Assembly: GCA_019426215.1 (NCBI GenBank)
Contig: CM033394.1
Location: 23,580,195-23,644,194, forward strand
Reading direction: 5' to 3'
Length of the DNA stretch: 64,000 nucleotides
Origin: Buddleja alternifolia
Lineage: Eukaryota > Streptophyta > Magnoliopsida > Lamiales > Scrophulariaceae
The translations under genes and the position numbers were made by a program. The notes beneath the pieces were generated by a model. It had not been told where the DNA came from. It saw only the letters and a list, made by a program, of their open reading frames with translations, and searched no databases. Shown piece by piece: positions 57,880 through 64,000 of this stretch (position 1 is its first letter; each line of letters opens with the position of its first letter).

Positions 57880-59486
57880 GCTTATCTTGTTTTATTTCCA
57901 TGCTTTTGTTTTTGGATATCTTTTGTTGGGTTGTTGGATATTTTATGTTTTATGTTTGGATGCTTGATGTTTTCTTTCCATGCATGTTTCTCATTTTTGT
58001 TTGTCTCGTTTTGTTTTATTCTATTCTATCCAATGTTTGATGCTCTGTATGGCTAGCATTTGTTTACCTATGTAGTGATCGACACAGTGATTGCCATCCG
58101 TGGACTTGATTGCCTTAAGTGGACTCGGGTTTGCTTTTCAGCTTCCCTATGGTGACGTGTACTTTGCCCTTCTCTTTTTCAAACATTGGGGACAATGTTC
58201 ATGATAAGTGTGGGGGGGTATACTAGATCCATTATAGTCATGTTGATTCATGTTTTACATATTTCGGTCCAAGTTTGGGGGGTGCTGTACCTCTACATGT
58301 GAAATGTGTGCAATTTTAATTTTTTTTTTTTTGGATAGAATTTCAACCCTTCACTTGAGGCATTGAGTATGGTTAATTTGAATACATGGTATGTTTTCTC
58401 TATCAATTTGGTTTTTAATGGCTATACACATCGTTCCTTGCTTATGGGATCCTAACTAGACTAGATTAACCTTAAGATGATTCACATATGCACCTAAATC
58501 GAAGGTAGAGGAGTTGAGTGGGCAATCATTTTGAAACACTTAAAGGCTTGATCCCGGAAATATCAACTTAGAATTTTCACATGTGTTATGAGTTGAGAAC
58601 GTTAACTTCGTGTGTTTAATAATAATAAAAAGAGGTTGAACATTGGTATGACTGAAAAAGTCAGGCTTAATAGATACTGGGGGCGAAGAGCACCATGCCT
58701 AGAATACTGTACTATTTTGCTAATTTGAGCTAAGCTCAAGCCAATGCAAGTGTTAAGTGAATAAGGACCTAGTTTGATTTTGTGGCCTTTGACACTCGAG
58801 CGATTAAGCCCTTAGGAATGTCTCCACATTTGATACCCTAAAGCCATCTGGTTTAGGAGTTATTGGCCTAAAACTCGTTACACGGGTGTCATAGAAAGCC
58901 TAAGAGGATCAAACATTGCACATGGTCTAGCCTCTAATGTTTCGAGTTGAAAGTGCATAAGATAAATCCGAAAGTGGAATGAAGTGATGAATTTTTAAGT
59001 GGCTATGAAGTTGTATTCAATTCTCGTACCATGTGAATAATCAAAAGTTGATAAATATGGGGTTAATGTTTGAAAAGTGGTAAGAATGCCACTTGACTAT
59101 AATACTTGAGATTTATTACACTACACCCTTAGGATGATCTTTTCAATGTTAAGGCGTAACATGAGCAAATGTGTGATGTGTATATATTTGTAATATGAGC
59201 TTAAACAGATGAATTCATACCATTGTGTGCTATTAATCATTGTAATTTACGTTGAGTGATCGGGGTTGAAAATCTTTCGATTTTGTGGGTATATCGTCTG
59301 CAAACCCTCACGAGACTATAACTCGTCCTTTGAGGTAACTAAAAGGTTCAAAGGCTTGTTGCATTCGCTAAATGCAACCGTTTACTCCACAAAAGTGAGT
59401 TAGGTAGTTTTCTTCTTGTTTCTCTCTTTGATTGATGATGTTTCCTTATCTTAAAACTCTTATTGCTCGAGGACGATCAATTGATA
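57880..59486 (+). other. Ath-1 3' untranslated region
   Basis: 1.6 kb without coding sequence, the inverted counterpart of the Ath-2 3' region (45843-47420). It contains a PPT-like copy (GATAAGTGTGGGGGGG at about 58204) and AAGTTTGGGGGG at about 58271, well upstream of the true PPT. Conservation between Ath-1 and Ath-2, of which only Ath-1 has a full pol, suggests cis-acting function. Confidence 0.75.
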
Positions 59487-59499
59487 AGTGTGGGGGTGT
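59487..59499 (+). other. Ath-1 polypurine tract
   Basis: AAGTGTGGGGGTGT ends directly at the TGATAAGAGG start of the 3' LTR. Confidence 0.85.
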
Positions 59500-61170
59500 T
59501 GATAAGAGGCATTTTTACGTGTTTTTAAGCCCCTTTGCGTTTATGTCTTAGGTTCATTTATCGCTTGATTCTTGCCACATGTGCGTTTAATTCGTGCATT
59601 AAGTGATTTCAGGTCTTAAATGGATACAATCAAAGAACGGGATGAAAAATGACGTATAAAACAAGTTTAGGCCAAATTGCTACGCACCCCTACGCCTAGG
59701 CGCCATCTTGCCCACGCCCGGGCGCCGTATCTGCATTTGTTTCCACGGTTGAGCGCTATTTTCTTATGTTTAGAGACCGAATTGGATGACGTTTCCTTCT
59801 ACAAAGTTGTAGAACTATGTGTTAGCTTCAAATGAGGACTTGAATCATCCAAATCGGAGTTTTGTGGAGAGAGTTATGAAGGAAATACAATTACTGCGCC
59901 AGACAGAGGCAAATACTCCCAACATTCTGCTGACGGCGCCCGAGCGCCATAATTCCCGCGCCTAGGCGTGGCCACATCCGAGATTTGATTCCTTTCAGCC
60001 AAAAGATCATCATTTGATGGGGGAATGGAACATTTAAAGCCAAGAGGTCATCACATGTATGAGGGGGATGTCATAAGTATGTTTCTTACTAGATCTACTT
60101 TAGGGAATTTTATACTACTCACTTTAAGAGTAGTGGAGGACACACTAGGGGGGGCACACACATGAGGAGCTGATTGGTGGTGGTCTTCTTAAGGATTTTG
60201 GAGCACAATTGACCGGGGGAGCTGGGAGGAGGAGAGGGAGAGAGGCATTTTGGCCATCACTTTTCACTCATCATCATTCATCACCATTTCTTCATCACTT
60301 TTGGAGGGAAACAAAGAGAGAGGAGCTAAGGATTGAAGATCAAGAGAGCAAAGATCCATCATCAATCAATTGAGGGAGTTTTAATTATTTGCATTTACAT
60401 GTTTATTTCCATGAGTATGTATATGTTTGTATTAGATTTTCTTAAGGCTTTGATGAGAGGCTAATATTGTAGAACTAAGGCCATGTGAAGGCCAAATTTA
60501 TGAATCAATATATGTGAAGTTGCTCTTTGTATTAATTCTCCTATTGCTTTGTGTGTTAATTCTATGCTTTTATTCCAATCATGTGTTTGATCACCATATG
60601 CTTGCTATCTTGCCTAATCTAGTTGTTCGAGAGAAATTAGATTAGGGTGCAAGAGAATTAACACATCATCCGAAACAAATGAGGGATTGCCCTAGAAATA
60701 GGTAAAGATTCCCGGGTGTTGTTAGCCGGATTCATTCGGGGAAGCTCTAGAACGTTAATGCGTGATTTTTGATTAGATTCTCGGATAGACATATTTAGAG
60801 AACCGTCAATTAATCATAGGATTATTATGTGCCGAGACATCGGGTAATAGTTAATTTAGGAGTTTCCACCAAAGCAATAGGAGTCTAATAATTCGAAGAG
60901 TAGCTCATATATATTGACGAGTAGATTCGGTTGTAGCATGTGCCTTAGTCATTTTATCATACGTGAGATTAAATCTATAGTACGTTTCTCTTTGGTTCTT
61001 CGTTTGTTTAATCTTTTTCTTGCACTTTACTTTAATTGTCTTATCTTTTATCGAAAATCATTAACTAGAATTCAAGTCCTTGTGGTTCGACAACCCGGAC
61101 TTTTTGTCCACTTATTACTACACACATCTAGTGCACTTGCTATTATAGCACGTTAGCTTTTAGCGTGTCA
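59500..61170 (+). repeat. Ath-1 3' LTR
   Basis: 1,671 bp, starting TGATAAGAGGC and ending AGCGTGTCA before TTGCT. By eye it differs from the 5' LTR at about a dozen positions and by one extra G near 60150. It carries the same palindromes as the 5' copy. Confidence 0.92.
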
Positions 61171-61175
61171 TTGCT

Positions 61176-61804
61176 CTAGAATTACAAAGAACTTTGTCGA
61201 ACTTGAGATGGCCAATAGTGCACGGTATTGCGAGACTCCCGAGATCTTTGAGTTTAGTTGGCAATTTATTGAGCAGGACGGCAGAACATTCCTCAGTGAG
61301 ACACACCGTCTCCTTTTCCTCCCACTTCTGTTTGTTAGATAGTATGTCTTTGAAGTACTTCACATAATTCGGCATTTGTAGAATGGCGTCAATAAACGGA
61401 ATATTAAACCTCACCTCCCGAAGGATTGCCAAAATTCGAAGAAAGCTCGGATCCATCTCCTTTTGCTTCTTCTTGTGAGCATTTGGGAAGGGGAGACGAA
61501 ATTCGATAGGGGGAGAATGCGTTGGATTGGAAGGATGAAAATCGACTGAAATAGGAGACAGCGCCTGGGCGCGTATATGGGCGCCTAGGCGCGGATCTGT
61601 AGGCGCCTGGGCGTGCATCTCTGGGCGCTCGGGCGCGGGAAGCAGAACGGATTCATCTTGCAAGTCCGTGGCCATCAGAAGGGTGCTCGGGCGCGGAAAA
61701 TAGAGAATCCTGTCCAGAACAGGGGAGATCTGGCGCCTGGGCGTGCATCTCGGGGCGCTCAGGCGCAGATGTACTGGCAGTGTCACTCTCCAATTGTTTT
61801 CCAC
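61176..61804 (-). pseudogene. Ath-2 protease ORF, N-terminal part
   Basis: Begins with palindrome-encoded repeats (PAPERPEMHAQAPTDPRLGA), then PSFLRILAILREV and the approach to the protease active site, which reads VLCNSRA instead of VLCDSGA: catalytic Asp to Asn and the following Gly to Arg, both G-to-A type changes. It is cut by Ath-1 right after this motif and continues at 48166. The protease is dead in this copy. The frame is +1 relative to Ath-2 gag, as in Ath-1. Confidence 0.85.
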
Positions 61805-63134
61805 TTCTCAAGGCTATAGCATTGCATTGAGGCTTCGGGTTCTTTTCCGTGTCGCTTGGGAGAGTCCCCGGGGCTCTACCGTTAACCGCATTAGACAGTT
61901 GCCCCACTTGTGTTCGCAAATCCATCATCTCCATACACATATCCTTTATCATACCCCGAAGTTCGTTGAACGATGTATCGGACTTTTTCATGTGAGCATC
62001 TAGTTTCTCATCGATTGTGGGAGGTCGCATTTGCACTTGACCTTGACCTTGTCCATTAAAATTGCCTTGTCTCGGGGGTGGGTTATTGAAAGGTGACCGT
62101 GGAGCTTGATAGATCCCCGGTTGTGCGTTTTGTGCGGGGTTGGGCCTTTTTGGAAAATTCTCGGGTACATGAAAGTTCACCCGAGGTTGATTGTGATTCC
62201 CCACATAATTGACGTTGCCAACCCCCGGTTCCAAGGCTACTACTCCCTCAACTACTTCCTCAATACAAGCAACCTTTTTAGAGGATGAGGCCTCTTCATC
62301 ATCGGGGTAAAACTCGTCTTCTCGGGCCAACTGTTCTATTTTGTCCCATACACTTTGACAGTCTAACCCAAGGAGGTCTCCTCCCGATCCCGCGTTGAGT
62401 CTATTCCGAATACGTGATCGAACCCGATCATAGAAATGGAGTACTTGTTCATTCAACCCAAAATTATGATCGGGGCATTTTCGGAGCATGCCCTTATATC
62501 TAGCCCAAGCCTCGGCTAAAGACTCATTGCTCATTTGCCTAAACCCTTTTATATTACTCTGGAGCTCATTGATTTTGGAAGGTGGAAAGAATTTATTTGA
62601 AAAGGCATCGACCAACTCACCCCATGTCGTAATAGATTGCGGGGGTAAGGATTTGTTCCATGTTGTCGCCCGATCCTTTAATGAGAAATGCAAGACTCTT
62701 AGACGAATTGCATCAAGATCCCGTGGGTGATATTGAATGGTTACAAGAGCATCGTCTATAGTCTCTAAATGAGCGTGAGGTGATTCGTCCGGTTCTCCAT
62801 AGAAAGGTTCTCCTTGCACCATACTAAAGATGTGAGCCGGAATGTGGTAGTTTGGTGCGAAGAAACTAGGCAAGACTACGGGCCCCAGAATGGTATGGAC
62901 CCTAGGTGGTAAGTTACCCCGAACCGACGGTAATTGTTGAGACGGTGCCGCTTGCATGGCATGTAGAACACCTTGTAACCACTCCTTGTTTTCCGGTAAA
63001 TTCATATCGGGAAAATTTCCATTCGGGTTTTGGTTGAGATTATTGGCCATTTCCCTTGTTCGCCGACTAGCCCGAAGAACTCGTTCAATTTCGGGCTCCA
63101 ACTCGTATAGAGGCTCGTTTGAGGAGCGGGTCAT
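61653..63134 (-). CDS. gag: Ath-2 Gag
   Basis: The ATG at 63134 opens MTRSSNEPLYELEPEIE; about 493 residues. It is highly similar to Ath-1 Gag throughout: IRLRVLHFSLKDRATTW, FSNKFFPPSKINEL and SLAEAWARYKGMLRKCPDH, with a Pro-rich linker and a DTSFNELRGMIKDM helix. It is uninterrupted, so it could still make particles. The C-terminus runs through two palindrome units (APERPEMHAQAP) and then out of frame, overlapping the protease ORF. An open gag in a truncated element is typical of non-autonomous retrotransposons that are packaged in trans. Confidence 0.85.
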   Translation of the reverse strand: MTRSSNEPLYELEPEIERVLRASRRTREMANNLNQNPNGNFPDMNLPENKEWLQGVLHAMQAAPSQQLPSVRGNLPPRVHTILGPVVLPSFFAPNYHIPAHIFSMVQGEPFYGEPDESPHAHLETIDDALVTIQYHPRDLDAIRLRVLHFSLKDRATTWNKSLPPQSITTWGELVDAFSNKFFPPSKINELQSNIKGFRQMSNESLAEAWARYKGMLRKCPDHNFGLNEQVLHFYDRVRSRIRNRLNAGSGGDLLGLDCQSVWDKIEQLAREDEFYPDDEEASSSKKVACIEEVVEGVVALEPGVGNVNYVGNHNQPRVNFHVPENFPKRPNPAQNAQPGIYQAPRSPFNNPPPRQGNFNGQGQGQVQMRPPTIDEKLDAHMKKSDTSFNELRGMIKDMCMEMMDLRTQVGQLSNAVNGRAPGTLPSDTEKNPKPQCNAIALRSGKQLESDTASTSAPERPEMHAQAPDLPCSGQDSLFSAPEHPSDGHGLAR

Positions 63135-63289
63135 GCACCACACAAGAACCTAACAATTTAAACACAAGAACGAAATTAGACCTAACACGAAAATAAAAGA
63201 AAAGCAAGAAGTAAAGAAAAGACTAATAATTATGAAAACGAAAAAGAAAACAAAAGCAAAAAGAAAATCAAAAACTCAAAATAAACAAG

Positions 63290-63307
63290 TCCCCGGCAAC
63301 GGCGCCA
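63290..63307 (-). other. Ath-2 primer binding site
   Basis: The minus strand reads TGGCGCCGTTGCCGGGGA, identical to the Ath-1 PBS (tRNA-Asp type), six bases from the LTR. Confidence 0.85.
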
Positions 63308-63313
63308 AAAACT

Positions 63314-64000
63314 TGACACGCTAGAAGCTAACGTGCTTTGGTAGCAAGCGCACTAGTCGTGTGTAGTAATAAAAGTGGACAAAAATAAGTCCGGGTTGTC
63401 GAACCACGGAGACTTGGATTTTTAGTTTCTGATTTTCAAAAAGACAAAAGACACTTAAAGTAAAGCGGGACTAAAACAATTGAAAAAATGAAGGACGAAA
63501 GGAGGGAACAAGCTATGGATTAAACTTCCGTATGATAAAATGACCAAGGCACATGCTACAACCAAATCTACTCGTCAAATTATATGGGTTACTCCTCGAA
63601 TTATTAGACTCCTATTGCTTTGGTGGAAACTCCTAAATTAATTATTACCCGAAGTCTCGGCTCATAATAATCCTATGATTAGTTGACGGTTCTCTAAATA
63701 TGTCTATCCGAGAATCTAATCAAAAATCACGCATTAACGTTCTAGAGCTTCCCCGAATAAATCCGGCTAACAACACCCAGGAATCTTTACCTATTTCTAG
63801 GAGCAATCCCTCATTTGTTTCGGGTGATGTGTTAATTCCCTTGCACCCTAATCTATCTTCTCTCGAACAACTAGATTAGGCAAGATAGCAAGCATATGGT
63901 GATCAAACACATGATTGGCAAAAAAGCATAGAATTAACACACAAAGCAATAGGAGAATTAATACAAAAAGTAACTTCACATTTATTGACTCATAAATTGG
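63314..64000 (-). repeat. Ath-2 5' LTR (partial, runs off window)
   Basis: The inner 687 bases of the LTR; the plus strand begins TGACACGCTAGAAGC. It is almost the same as the solo LTR at 43527, and homologous to but clearly diverged from the Ath-1 LTRs. The outer end lies to the right of the window. Confidence 0.88.

Larger units (their letters stand above)
48167..61170 (+). mobile_element. Ath-1: full-length Ty3/gypsy Athila element (13.0 kb)
   Basis: Two near-identical LTRs (48167-49836 and 59500-61170), a tRNA-Asp-type PBS, gag, pol, a third ORF, a long 3' region and a PPT, flanked by the exact duplication TTGCT (48162-48166 and 61171-61175). The insertion site is the protease of Ath-2, which reads correctly across it once Ath-1 and one TTGCT are ignored. 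Comparing the LTRs by eye I see about a dozen substitutions and one single-base length change in 1,670 bases, so this is a young insertion. Pol order is protease, RT, RNase H, integrase. There is no chromodomain. Integrase and protease wording fit Athila. Confidence 0.92.
45762..64000 (-). mobile_element. Ath-2: non-autonomous Athila element, split by Ath-1
   Basis: Minus strand: 5' LTR (63314 to beyond the right edge), PBS, gag, protease, then Ath-1 inserted with duplication TTGCT, the rest of the protease ORF (48166-47524), a 1.7-kb 3' region, PPT (45843-45855) and only the first 80 or so bases of the 3' LTR. RT, RNase H, integrase and the third ORF are absent: sequence goes from the protease ORF straight to the region that in Ath-1 follows pol (shared AGCGCTTCTTGGGA). 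It must depend on enzymes supplied by another element; Ath-1's family is the obvious candidate. Confidence 0.8.

Noticed and set aside
1..64000. A host gene or non-coding RNA gene hidden between elements
   Set aside because: I looked in the unassigned stretches (5251-8198, 39871-40512, 45099-45761) on both strands and found no conserved domain, plausible exon series or tRNA-like fold that I could support.

Overview
This is a piece of a plant nuclear genome (angiosperm, probably a eudicot; the species cannot be named from the sequence). It holds no recognisable host gene, tRNA or rRNA gene. Almost everything that can be identified is LTR retrotransposon, nested and truncated in layers, as expected of repeat-rich heterochromatin. 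The labels Sire-1 to Sire-4, Cop-5 and Ath-1 to Ath-3 are mine.

Layout. 1-4953: 5' half of a minus-strand Ty1/copia Sirevirus (Sire-1: LTR, PBS, gag, protease/integrase), inserted in an integrase fragment of another copia (4954-5250). 5251-8198: AT-rich DNA, mostly unassigned. 8199-17636: a plus-strand copia family without recognisable pol (Cop-5) in the order LTR, internal region, LTR, internal region, cut at both ends. 17637-34750: a nearly full-length minus-strand Sirevirus (Sire-2) with an uninterrupted 1080-residue pol and a very long env-like gene; a 2.9-kb solo LTR splits its gag. 34751-39870: remnants of two more Sireviruses (Sire-3, Sire-4), each invaded by the previous one. 39871-45761: an Athila-like LTR and 3' region (Ath-3) that received a Cop-5-family solo LTR, which in turn received two Ty3/gypsy solo LTRs; all three solo LTRs have exact 5-bp target duplications. 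45762-64000: a minus-strand Athila lacking RT, RNase H and integrase (Ath-2), split in its protease by a 13.0-kb plus-strand Athila (Ath-1, 48167-61170, target duplication TTGCT) with two near-identical LTRs, gag, pol, a third ORF and a long 3' region.

How the genes fit together. In the copia elements gag packages RNA and pol supplies protease, integrase, RT and RNase H in that order. In the Athila elements the order is gag, protease, RT, RNase H, integrase, then an accessory ORF. Sire-2 has an intact pol but dead gag; Ath-1 looks recent but its pol carries two one-base breaks; Ath-2 would need enzymes in trans.

The most interesting signal is the Sire-2 env-like gene (23843-19398). It looks like an ordinary plant gene: a conserved TATA box about 120 bp upstream of its ATG (also in Sire-4), G-box motifs further upstream, and two short GT-AG introns that keep the reading frame. 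The Athila accessory ORF appears to carry a related 'plant transposon protein' domain. A second signal is a family of GC-rich palindromes (GCGCC-NN-GGCGC type) scattered through LTRs, coding sequence and UTRs of the Athila elements. All homology statements are from reading, not from a database search.
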